From positions 1-33,267 of the forward strand of contig JAEZLD010000154.1 of the NCBI GenBank assembly GCA_023415335.1: a DNA stretch of 33,267 nt, written 5' to 3'. This document shows, one piece after another, positions 7,873 through 14,612 of the stretch; position 1 is the first letter of the stretch; each line of letters opens with the position of its first letter. Origin of the DNA: Bacillota bacterium. GTDB lineage: Bacteria > Bacillota > Clostridia > Clostridiales > Caloramatoraceae. Position numbers and translations under genes: made by a program. The notes beneath the pieces are model-generated. The model made no database searches. It had not been told where the DNA came from and saw nothing but the letters and a program-made list of their open reading frames with translations.

Positions 7873-8027
7873 TTGAGATATGTGCGCCATGAAGCTACAT
7901 ATTACCATGTGCATCTGTAAAATCCAAGGAGGCTTTTATCTCAGCAGCAGGCATGGCTCTCTCTTAGACAAATCTGAAATTACTCCCTACCTGTAGAAGT
8001 TAGGGCTTTCTTAGATGATATAAAATA

Positions 8028-8061
8028 AAGCAGAGCTTAACCTAATGTTTAAGCTCTGCTT
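8028..8061 (-). terminator. Terminator of the SorC-type regulator gene
   Basis: The 13-bp inverted repeat AAGCAGAGCTTAA / TTAAGCTCTGCTT has an 8-nt loop and is followed on the minus strand by TATTTTAT. It lies 87 nt after the regulator's stop codon. Confidence 0.7.
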
Positions 8062-8148
8062 ATATAAATAAACGTTCTTTTATAAAATATTGAGTATTAA
8101 CTTGTGATTTATAGAATCACACGTTAATTGTCCGTAAATCATGATTTT

Positions 8149-9081
8149 TTATAATACTGAGTTTTGCAGCATTTGTGAGGTTTCATAATCAGTTATAAGA
8201 ACATTTACCAGTCCACTTCTTGCTGCACCGATTATGGCTTTAATAGATTCACTTCCTTTTCCTATCCCTACCCTTAAGGGTATCTTTTTATAGCTTTCAA
8301 TGTCTATTGAAAGTACACGGCTATTTATTGTGCTGGAAATAGGATTTCCGTCTATATCAAAAAAATTAGTACAAACCTCTCCAACAACCCGTTTGTCCCT
8401 TAACTCCTGAAGCTCTTCCTCTGAAATAAACCTGGTTTCTGTAAGAGAGCTTATATGGTCCATCCCTCCTATAAGAACCATGGCAATAGTACAGGATTTC
8501 ATGGCATTAAATACTTCCGAATAGAAGCCATCCTTAAGAAGTGAGTCTCTCAGAAGCTTATTGTTCAGCATCATTGGAGCATATATAAAATGGGGCTTTG
8601 CAGAAAGCTTATCAGCCGCTTCCCTTACAATATAATCTGAGCTTCCATATTCTCCATTGGTGTTTAGTATACCCACAAGCTGTGTTACCGAAAGGTTCCT
8701 GGCTTCAACAGGCTGCAGATTGTCAACGATAGAAGCCAATGCCTTTCCTCCTGAAAAGCCGATTATATCATTATCCTTAATCATTCCCTGAAGATATGCT
8801 GCCGAAGCATTTCCCAAGGCTTCCTTGTCAGGCCCCGCTACAATAATGATTCTATCTATTCCAAGTTGAGCCTCAAGTCTTGCTTCAGATTCAATACTCT
8901 GGCAGGCATGGCCTTCAATAGAAATTTTAACTATGCCTTCTTCAAGGCACTTCTTTAACACCCTATTTACCTTCTGGCGAGATATGGACATCTTTTTTGC
9001 AATTTCATCCTGTGTCATACCAGATTTGTAATAATAGTAGGCTATCTTTGTGTATTCACTTCTCAAACTATCATTAATCAT
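8149..9081 (-). CDS. SorC/DeoR-type transcriptional regulator
   Basis: This 310-aa protein has an N-terminal helix-turn-helix (residues 12-45, YKSGMTQDEIAKKMSISRQ) followed by the SorC sugar-binding-type effector domain (about 60-305). The GFSGGKAL segment (108-115) and the later VGIGKGSES (about 272-280) match the phosphosugar/ligand pocket region of that family. AGGTGATGTA precedes the ATG. It is transcribed in the same direction as the aldehyde dehydrogenase operon but is separated by a terminator and a 600-nt control region. It is the nearest regulator and the best candidate to control that operon. SorC proteins usually sense phosphorylated sugars; a metabolite of the alcohol/betaine pathway would be unusual and is unproven. 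Confidence 0.88.
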   Translation of the reverse strand: MINDSLRSEYTKIAYYYYKSGMTQDEIAKKMSISRQKVNRVLKKCLEEGIVKISIEGHACQSIESEARLEAQLGIDRIIIVAGPDKEALGNASAAYLQGMIKDNDIIGFSGGKALASIVDNLQPVEARNLSVTQLVGILNTNGEYGSSDYIVREAADKLSAKPHFIYAPMMLNNKLLRDSLLKDGFYSEVFNAMKSCTIAMVLIGGMDHISSLTETRFISEEELQELRDKRVVGEVCTNFFDIDGNPISSTINSRVLSIDIESYKKIPLRVGIGKGSESIKAIIGAARSGLVNVLITDYETSQMLQNSVL

Positions 9082-9116
9082 TACATCACCTGATTAAAGT
9101 TTTTATACTTCTCATT

Positions 9117-9145
9117 ATTATACAAAAAATAACTGACAACTACAA
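9117..9145 (-). promoter_or_regulatory. Promoter for the SorC-type regulator
   Basis: On the minus strand, TTGTAG (9140-9145) and TATAAT (9117-9122) are separated by 17 nt, about 35 nt upstream of the ATG. Confidence 0.5.
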
Positions 9146-9211
9146 CAATAAATTATCATATAGTACATTCAAACTATAATACATATTTAACAAGAAGTAG
9201 TCTTATTATAT

Positions 9212-9254
9212 AAAAAAGGCACCGCACTTATTGCTTAATCAAAGTGCGGCTGCC
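9212..9254 (-). terminator. Terminator after the symporter gene; near copy of the one at 12684-12738
   Basis: GGCA-CCGCACTT (9218-9229) pairs with AAGTGCGG-C-TGCC (9242-9254), followed on the minus strand by TTTTTT. The sequence around it (TTATATAAAAAAG, CACCGCACTTA, AATCA, AGTGCGG) nearly repeats the terminator beyond the marR gene. Confidence 0.85.
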
Positions 9255-9317
9255 TCATAATTTTCATAAAAGGTGATTAATTTAGTTTTACATATAACCT
9301 GCTTATATTGACAATAC

Positions 9318-10559
9318 TTAGCATTCCTTAGTATTCTTTAATTCTAATGATCTTTCAAGCCACTCCTTACCATGAACTATACGTGCAATAATCATAGCCA
9401 GACCCGTATCTCCGGTTACATTGACAGCAGTTGCTGGGGCATCTGTAATGGTTCCAATCAAAACCATGACCGGTACAGAAACTGCCGGGAAGCCAAATAC
9501 AGACAAGATAAAAATCTCTGCTACGTATCCACCTGCTGGGATTCCACCCATAACCACTGAAGCAACGATAGCTACCACAATGGACATAATTATATTTCGT
9601 GGGGTTGCGTAATTAATGTTGAATACAGAGCATAGGAATGCAATCTTAAGAATCTGTATAATACAGGCTCCATCCTTGTGAAGATTTGCACCAAGAGGAA
9701 CAACGATATCAGCTACATCATCTGGGATGCCAATTTGTTTTGCCTGTTCAATGTTTACTGGAAGAGTAGCTGCTGATGAACAAGTTCCAAGAGCTGTTAG
9801 GGTAGGAGGAACTGCTGTCTGCCACCAGCGCTTTACACCCAATCTTCCGGCTCCAATGTAAGCCATGACTGTCTGTGAAATAACAAAGTAGATAACAATT
9901 ACAATTAGATACATAACGATTGCCCTTCCAAGAGGTCCAATAACCTCCTTGCCATACTGACCAATTAGTATAGCAAAATAGCAGCCAAGTCCTATTGGTG
10001 CAAGCTTCATGACAATTCCGATGACCTTAACGATTACTTTTGTCAAACACTCCATCATATTTACTACCGGCTTACCCTTTTCACCAGCAAAAATAACACC
10101 GAAAGAAAAAATAATCGTTGCAACTATTAATGCCATTAAATTGCTGCGAGATAATAATTTTGGAAAATCATTTACTGTAAACATTCCTAAAATATCCAGC
10201 TTACCGGTCAGATCGCTGACCTCTTTACTCATATCAAGTGCAGCTCCTTTTGCTGGATCGAACATAAGAGAAGGCACTACCATGAACAAACATGAAATTA
10301 TACCTGTAACAATGGTGCCAATCATAAATACAATTAATATGGTACGAAGCTTTCTCATATCCTCCATCTTTGCAATAGCTGCGGTCAATGAACAGAAAAT
10401 CAAGGGAACAACACAGCAGTAAAGCAAATTTAAAAACGTATCTGCGACAGGTTGTAAAACTGATGCTCCGTCTCCCCAAAACAATCCTACAACACCGCCA
10501 GTTACCATAGCCGCCAGGAGCAAAATCGATGACTTATATGTATTCCATAATTTTTTCAT
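9318..10559 (-). CDS. Dicarboxylate/amino acid:cation symporter (DAACS family)
   Basis: This 413-aa multi-span membrane protein belongs to the DAACS family, which imports acidic or neutral amino acids, dicarboxylates or cystine with Na+ or H+. About eight membrane segments and two re-entrant loops are expected. The serine-rich hairpin GTCSSAATLP (about residues 260-269), the transmembrane 7 motif ANLHKDGA (in place of the family's NMDGT) and the transmembrane 8 motif DAPATAVNVTGD (about 370-381) are all visible. The ATG has GGGGAG about 9 nt upstream. It lies 43 nt after the MalY/PatB-type gene and is probably co-transcribed with it. Because some DAACS members carry cystine and the partner looks like a C-S lyase, a sulfur amino acid is a plausible substrate; serine or glutamate are alternatives. 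Confidence 0.9.
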   Translation of the reverse strand: MKKLWNTYKSSILLLAAMVTGGVVGLFWGDGASVLQPVADTFLNLLYCCVVPLIFCSLTAAIAKMEDMRKLRTILIVFMIGTIVTGIISCLFMVVPSLMFDPAKGAALDMSKEVSDLTGKLDILGMFTVNDFPKLLSRSNLMALIVATIIFSFGVIFAGEKGKPVVNMMECLTKVIVKVIGIVMKLAPIGLGCYFAILIGQYGKEVIGPLGRAIVMYLIVIVIYFVISQTVMAYIGAGRLGVKRWWQTAVPPTLTALGTCSSAATLPVNIEQAKQIGIPDDVADIVVPLGANLHKDGACIIQILKIAFLCSVFNINYATPRNIIMSIVVAIVASVVMGGIPAGGYVAEIFILSVFGFPAVSVPVMVLIGTITDAPATAVNVTGDTGLAMIIARIVHGKEWLERSLELKNTKEC

Positions 10560-10602
10560 TTATTTATCTCCCCTCATTTAATACGATATCCGCTTATTCT
10601 AC

Positions 10603-11787
10603 CTACTGTAGTTTTAGCAGATTTTCTTTTATATTTTCTATTGCTTCTTTAACAATACACGGATTAGTCGCCATATTCAAACGAATAAAGCCTTTCCAGT
10701 TAGCACCAAACCACTCACCATAATCAACAGCTAGTCTACATTTTTCTTGTGTGAAGTCTTTTATTTTGTCAACTGATACATAATTCTTTAGGTTAATGAA
10801 TACCAGATAGGTTCCTTCTAATGGAGTTACATAAGCATCTGGAAACTCTTTCAGTTCTTCTACTACCATCTTATAGTTGGAATACAAAACCTTCTTCATA
10901 TCCTGATACCACTGCTCACCACCTCGCAATGCCGCTTCCACAGCTGTAATTCCAAATATATTTACCTCTACTTGATTATAAATCTTGCAGAATTCATCCC
11001 AAACCTTTCGAAGTTCATCATTTTCAATTACAATTGTTGAAGTCAAGCAGGTTGCAAGATTGAATGTCTTAGAAGAAGCGAATGCTGTAATAAGATTGTT
11101 TCTGTATTTACCACCCGAGACAAGTGCTGCAGGAATATGTTTATGATGACCAAATACCAGATCCTGATGAATCTCATCTGATACTACAAGCACGCCATGT
11201 TTGGAACAAATTCCAAGCATTTGATCTAGTTCCTCCTCCTTCCATACACGTCCAGCAGGGTTATGTGGAGAACACATAATGTACATTTTAACACCATTCT
11301 CAACGATGGCCTTCTCAAACCTCTCTGCATTAAATGTATAAATACCCTTATCATAATCAAGATCACAGGTAACTAGCCTTCGGCCATTGTCCCTTACGCA
11401 GTTATGAAATGGATAGTAAACTGGTGTAACAATAATAATAGAATCGTTTTTATTAGTGTACATATTTACAATCCAGTAAAGAGCTGCAACTACACCTGGA
11501 GAAATTCGCATCCAGTCTTTCTTAACCTCATAGCCATGATGGTTCTTTTCCCAATCAATCACAGCGTCATAATATGAATCAGGAACAAAGGAATACCCGA
11601 AAACACCATGTGCAACTCTCTTCTGTAAAGCATCAATCACACAGTCTGGCGTGCGAAATTCCATGTCCGCAACCCACATAGAAATAAGATCTGGGTCACC
11701 GAAACGAACGTCCAACGCGTCCCATTTTAAACTTGAAGTCCCTTTTCGTTCTACACAATACCTTTCACAAAAATCTTCCACTCCCAT
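10603..11787 (-). CDS. malY: MalY/PatB-type PLP-dependent C-S lyase or aminotransferase
   Basis: This 394-aa fold-type I PLP enzyme is of the MalY/PatB subgroup, which cleaves C-S bonds (cystathionine or cysteine conjugates) to give a thiol, pyruvate and ammonia. The N-terminal WDALDVRFG and MWVADMEF (residues 38-44) are typical of the subgroup. Cofactor residues are N176 (SPHNPAGR), D204 (SDEIHQDL) and the Schiff-base lysine K240 (ASSKTFNLA). AAGGTGAG precedes the ATG. It heads a two-gene operon with the DAACS symporter. A consensus promoter and a 15-bp palindrome lie upstream, and a MarR-type regulator is divergent. In some bacteria MalY-type proteins also act as regulators; nothing here indicates that. 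Aminotransferase activity is a reasonable alternative. Confidence 0.85.
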   Translation of the reverse strand: MGVEDFCERYCVERKGTSSLKWDALDVRFGDPDLISMWVADMEFRTPDCVIDALQKRVAHGVFGYSFVPDSYYDAVIDWEKNHHGYEVKKDWMRISPGVVAALYWIVNMYTNKNDSIIIVTPVYYPFHNCVRDNGRRLVTCDLDYDKGIYTFNAERFEKAIVENGVKMYIMCSPHNPAGRVWKEEELDQMLGICSKHGVLVVSDEIHQDLVFGHHKHIPAALVSGGKYRNNLITAFASSKTFNLATCLTSTIVIENDELRKVWDEFCKIYNQVEVNIFGITAVEAALRGGEQWYQDMKKVLYSNYKMVVEELKEFPDAYVTPLEGTYLVFINLKNYVSVDKIKDFTQEKCRLAVDYGEWFGANWKGFIRLNMATNPCIVKEAIENIKENLLKLQ

Positions 11788-11816
11788 ACCTTGCTCACCT
11801 TACTTTCAGTTATTTT

Positions 11817-11831
11817 GTTTAGCTGCTAAAC
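11817..11831. promoter_or_regulatory. Palindrome in the malY leader, candidate MarR-type operator
   Basis: GTTTAG-CTG-CTAAAC is a perfect 15-bp palindrome just downstream of the malY -10 element, near the expected transcription start. A repressor bound here would block the promoter. Assignment to the divergent MarR-type protein is inferred. Confidence 0.4.
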
Positions 11832-11846
11832 TATTTTTATGTCTAA

Positions 11847-11875
11847 ATTATATATCTCCATTTAATTCCTGTCAA
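11847..11875 (-). promoter_or_regulatory. Consensus promoter for the malY-symporter operon
   Basis: On the minus strand a perfect TTGACA (11870-11875) and TATAAT (11847-11852) lie 17 nt apart, about 60 nt upstream of the malY ATG. Such a strong promoter next to a regulator gene suggests control by repression. Confidence 0.75.
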
Positions 11876-11963
11876 TAATTATTGTTTATTTATTTAACTA
11901 TAATTGATGAATATAATTATGTAATTTGTCACTTTCATAGTTTAAGCCATGATAGATATAGTA

Positions 11964-11992
11964 TTGAAGATAAACAATTTTTATGATATAAT
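11964..11992 (+). promoter_or_regulatory. Promoter for the marR-type gene
   Basis: TTGAAG (11964-11969) and TATAAT (11987-11992) are separated by 17 nt, 75 nt upstream of the ATG. It is divergent from the malY promoter. Confidence 0.65.
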
Positions 11993-12023
11993 CCAATTGT
12001 TACTTTAAAGTTTTACTTTTTAA

Positions 12024-12046
12024 TATTGCTTAATTGCTTAACAATA
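12024..12046. promoter_or_regulatory. Imperfect palindrome before the marR-type gene
   Basis: TATTG and CAATA flank CTTAATTGCTTAA, in the leader 20 nt before the ATG. It resembles the short A/T-rich dyads bound by MarR proteins and could mediate autorepression. The match is weak. Confidence 0.3.
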
Positions 12047-12066
12047 CATAAAGAAGAGGTATATTG

Positions 12067-12609
12067 ATGGAATTGAATACAAATAGAAATAATGATGGTA
12101 TGATTGACGACAGCTTTCATGCTCTGAATGACAGGCACAATAATATTTATCAATTTGTCATGAAGTACAATGACTACATTCTGTCGACACATATTTATGG
12201 TGAAGGTATTCCCCTCACCATGATTGAAGCACACACACTGACTTATATAGAAGATTATCCTGGTGTGACAGTCACAGAACTGGCTGTTTATTGGAATAAA
12301 ACTAAAGGTGCCTTATCTCAAACCGTCAGCCGTTTGGAGGAAAAAGGACTCGTTGTTAAAAAGAAAAAGGAAGGAAATGCTAAAAATCTACATCTCTATC
12401 CAACTGAAATAGGAATTCGCGTCAGCAAAGCCCATAAACTCTACGACACAATAGATATTGCTAAAACAATGGGAGAACTTCGAAAAGAATGCTCTGCGGA
12501 AGAAATTGAAAGTTTTTACAAGGTTCTTGCTGTTTATAACAAAGTGATTAAAAAGGATTTTGAAATCAACATGGGAAATAGGTCTCGAAAAAAGACTAGC
12601 AACCGGTGA
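12067..12609 (+). CDS. MarR-family transcriptional regulator
   Basis: This 180-aa protein has the MarR winged helix-turn-helix in its middle (about residues 58-110). VTVTELAVYWNKTKGALSQT is helix-turn-helix, and SRLEEKGLVVKKKKEGNAKN runs into the wing. Helices for dimerisation lie at both ends. The ATG at 12067 is chosen over a TTG just before it because AAGAGG sits 7 nt upstream. The C-terminus is strongly basic (NRSRKKTSNR). It is divergent from the malY-symporter operon and shares a 279-bp control region with it, so it probably represses that operon in response to an unknown ligand. It is one of only two plus-strand genes in the window. Confidence 0.88.
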   Translation: MELNTNRNNDGMIDDSFHALNDRHNNIYQFVMKYNDYILSTHIYGEGIPLTMIEAHTLTYIEDYPGVTVTELAVYWNKTKGALSQTVSRLEEKGLVVKKKKEGNAKNLHLYPTEIGIRVSKAHKLYDTIDIAKTMGELRKECSAEEIESFYKVLAVYNKVIKKDFEINMGNRSRKKTSNR

Positions 12610-12683
12610 TTCCAGTTATCACTGATTCTTTTCTTTTCACTGGTAACAATGATGTATTTTTCATAATCGCATATGATAGTCTA

Positions 12684-12738
12684 ATTATATAAAAAAGCCA
12701 CCGCACTTAATCAGAGTGCGGTGGCTTTTTTATATAAT
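12684..12738. terminator. Bidirectional terminator between marR-type gene and grdA copy 2
   Basis: This is a perfect 24-bp inverted repeat (12684-12707 with 12715-12738) around a 7-nt loop. A GC core (GCCACCGCACT) is flanked by A6 and T6 on both sides, so it can end transcription from both strands. It closes the convergent marR and grdA genes. Confidence 0.93.
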
Positions 12739-12739
12739 T

Positions 12740-13213
12740 TTAGTCGTTAAATTTTGTGTACTGCTGTCTTACAGTGCTTACTTCCTTTATTATTTCATCA
12801 ACATCTAGAACCATTTCCATCATGCCGCACTGCTCATCATAAACAGCTGCATCAAATTCATCCTTCATTTCAGGCTCTACAACATGGTAAACCCGTAATC
12901 CAAGGTCAATACCTGCTAAAGGACCTGCGAAGGTTGGATCTCCGGCACATACAGTCTCGGCTGAAAGTCCAGCTGACTCTGCTTCTGCTCCGCCTAATAT
13001 TACTACTATGTTCTCTGCTCCAAATTTTTCAGTTAAATCCTTAACTCTCTGTTGGATCTCCAGATCCATTGCACCTGCGGCTGTTCAAACGAAGCATTCT
13101 GTTGAGGCAAATACTACCTCTGCTCCTGCACTTACTGCACATGCTTCGATGGCTGGACCTGGTATTCCATCTCTATCGCCTATTGCAATGACTTTTCTTC
13201 CCTTTAGTATCAT
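12740..13213 (-). CDS. grdA: GrdA selenoprotein (reductase protein A), copy 2, monocistronic
   Basis: This full-length 157-residue GrdA has Sec43 encoded by TGA at 13085-13087, in C40-F-V-U43. GGAGG lies 7 nt before the ATG at 13213; an in-frame ATG two codons upstream is too close to it. It differs from the operon copy (17562-18035) at only about three residues (Lys4/Asn4, Ile/Val before VVILGG, Thr/Ser near the C-terminus), so the pair is a recent duplicate or is kept alike by gene conversion. It sits downstream of the grdD terminator and has its own promoter and 5' hairpin. It is therefore a separate unit that could raise GrdA supply over the other subunits. Confidence 0.95.
13053..13068 (-). 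promoter_or_regulatory. Candidate SECIS hairpin of grdA copy 2
   Basis: Stem TGGATC/GATCCA with loop TGGA, 16 nt after the UGA, identical to that of the other two grdA copies. Confidence 0.55.
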
Positions 13214-13275
13214 AACCATACCTCCATAGCTTAATAAATATATTCTATGTTTATAACATAAAACATAAGTAAACT

Positions 13276-13300
13276 TTCTTATAGGCTTTTTCTATAAGAA
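13276..13300 (-). other. 5' leader hairpin of grdA copy 2
   Basis: TTCTTATAG pairs perfectly with CTATAAGAA around a 7-nt loop. It begins within about 5 nt of the predicted start of transcription, so the messenger would carry a 5'-terminal stem. Such stems commonly slow RNA decay. No riboswitch core is visible. Confidence 0.5.
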
Positions 13301-13311
13301 GCTATATAATT

Positions 13312-13339
13312 ATTATACTTAATAATAGTAACATTTCAA
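13312..13339 (-). promoter_or_regulatory. Promoter for grdA copy 2
   Basis: On the minus strand, TTGAAA (13334-13339) and TATAAT (13312-13317) are 16 nt apart, about 90 nt upstream of the ATG and after the grdD terminator. Confidence 0.65.
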
Positions 13340-13380
13340 ATAAATATTTTTTATTAGAAGTATTAGTACAATCTATATTC

Positions 13381-13414
13381 AAAAATAGGCTGTGAAGGAT
13401 ATCCTTCCCAGCCT
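13381..13414 (-). terminator. Terminator of the glycine reductase operon after grdD
   Basis: AGGCTG-GAAGGAT pairs with ATCCTTC-CAGCCT (13387-13414) with one internal mismatch, followed by ATTTTT on the minus strand. It lies 20 nt after the grdD stop and separates the operon from grdA copy 2. Confidence 0.9.
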
Positions 13415-13434
13415 TTCATCCTATAGATTATAAA

Positions 13435-14601
13435 TTATAGATATCCCTTTTCCTTAAGAACTGCCTTGGCCTTTTCTCCTTCATCTTCTCCTGTAAGGAT
13501 TACAGGCCCTGTACAGCCCATTCCGCTTTCAGCATATATCTTGTTCTTCCATAGGTGCTTTACTGCATCCTCAAGTTCAAGTATATCTATACCTGGAATA
13601 GCAAAGGTTACAACCTTCTTAGGAGGAGCAGTTACATCTTCAGCTGATGCTTCCTTCTTTTCTCCCTGGGTAAGCTTTGCAAGAATATCCTTAAAGCCTG
13701 CCTTATTGGCCAGCTCGAATTCCTTCCTGGATATATGGGCAATCTTGCTCTGGGCACAGGATGCACAGTACCTTAATGCCTCGCATATAAGAGGTGCTCC
13801 TGATGCTCTGGATATTATTGATATAAGCCTTTCATAGCCCTCACCAACTCCTGGTCCATAGCCATAGCCAGTAGCCTCATAATCTCCACCAGTTGTAAAG
13901 GAGGAGAATATCTTAATAAGCAGGTTTCCAGTAAGGCTGTCTGTTACCATTACATCAGGTGTTCCACAAAGCAGGTCATTTCCCCTCATTACACTTCCAC
14001 CGTCAGCCCTTACAGACTCGGCAAAGGTGATTGGGTATCCATTTGACTGGAGCTCCTTAAGAGCTCTTTCAACCTGTCTTGCACCATCAACGTTTAATAT
14101 TCCTACAGTTGGATTTTCTACTCCACAGGCCTTGGCAGCAATGATTCCGAATATAGCATTCTTAACCATACCTTCAACTCTATGTGCTGAGGAGGTTCCA
14201 GTAGTAGTAGATACAATCATCTCCCTCCCCTTTCCTGGAGTGATAACCCTTCCTGGAGTTGAAACTCCTATTGGGAAGTTATAATGCTGTGTTACACAGC
14301 CTGCTATTTCCCCTGAATCCAGCAGTTTTTCCATGAGCTTATGTCCCTCACAGTCATCCGCTGCATCATATACCTTAAGGGAGGTCTTAACGTCAGGTGT
14401 TCCTATGAGTACAACCTCGAAGTCGCTATACTTCTTTTGAGCCATCTCTGCAGCCTTTACAAGCTCTGCTGAGCCATGCTCTCCTCCAAGTACAGTCAGG
14501 CCTATCCTAACCTTAGGTCCGAAGCTTCCTGACTTCATTGCATCTGCAACCTCACTGAATACCTCACCTATAAGCTTTTTTACATTATCCTGTTGTGACA
14601 T
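13435..14601 (-). CDS. grdD: Glycine reductase protein C, alpha-type subunit GrdD
   Basis: GrdD is the PlsX/phosphotransacetylase-like subunit of protein C. With GrdC it converts the carboxymethyl group on GrdA to an acetyl thioester and releases acetyl phosphate. The 388-aa chain shows the family's glycine-rich phosphate-binding segments (VGILNVDGARQ, about residues 166-176, and LLCGTPDVMVTDSLTGN). A C-terminal Cys363 in SGMGCTGPV fits the conserved acyl-accepting cysteine of GrdD. AGAGGTGA precedes the ATG. It follows grdC by 11 nt and is the last gene of the operon. There is no second grdCD pair in the window, so this one probably also serves the grdH/grdI system. Confidence 0.94.
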   Translation of the reverse strand: MSQQDNVKKLIGEVFSEVADAMKSGSFGPKVRIGLTVLGGEHGSAELVKAAEMAQKKYSDFEVVLIGTPDVKTSLKVYDAADDCEGHKLMEKLLDSGEIAGCVTQHYNFPIGVSTPGRVITPGKGREMIVSTTTGTSSAHRVEGMVKNAIFGIIAAKACGVENPTVGILNVDGARQVERALKELQSNGYPITFAESVRADGGSVMRGNDLLCGTPDVMVTDSLTGNLLIKIFSSFTTGGDYEATGYGYGPGVGEGYERLISIISRASGAPLICEALRYCASCAQSKIAHISRKEFELANKAGFKDILAKLTQGEKKEASAEDVTAPPKKVVTFAIPGIDILELEDAVKHLWKNKIYAESGMGCTGPVILTGEDEGEKAKAVLKEKGYL

Positions 14602-14612
14602 TCAGTTCACCT

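Larger units (their letters stand above)
7546..8148. other. 603-nt intergenic region: regulator terminator and operon control region
   Basis: It contains, in minus-strand order, the terminator of the SorC-type gene (8028-8061), an unassigned 150-nt stretch with no supportable gene, a palindrome (7851-7872), a promoter (7758-7786), and a leader of about 200 nt with an inverted repeat (7643-7709) before the aldehyde dehydrogenase. No known riboswitch was recognised in the leader. Confidence 0.6.

Noticed and set aside
7873..8027. A 19-codon minus-strand mini-frame (MPAAEIKASLDFTDAHGNM) near 7910-7960 in the gap
   Set aside because: It looks somewhat protein-like but has no ribosome-binding site, no partner frame and no recognisable family; chance or a decayed remnant cannot be told apart.
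7546..8148. Sigma-54 (-24/-12) promoter for the dehydrogenase-reductase operon
   Set aside because: I looked for GG-N10-GC in TGGCAC/TTGCA context on the minus strand and found none; the nearest lookalikes lack the GC at -12.
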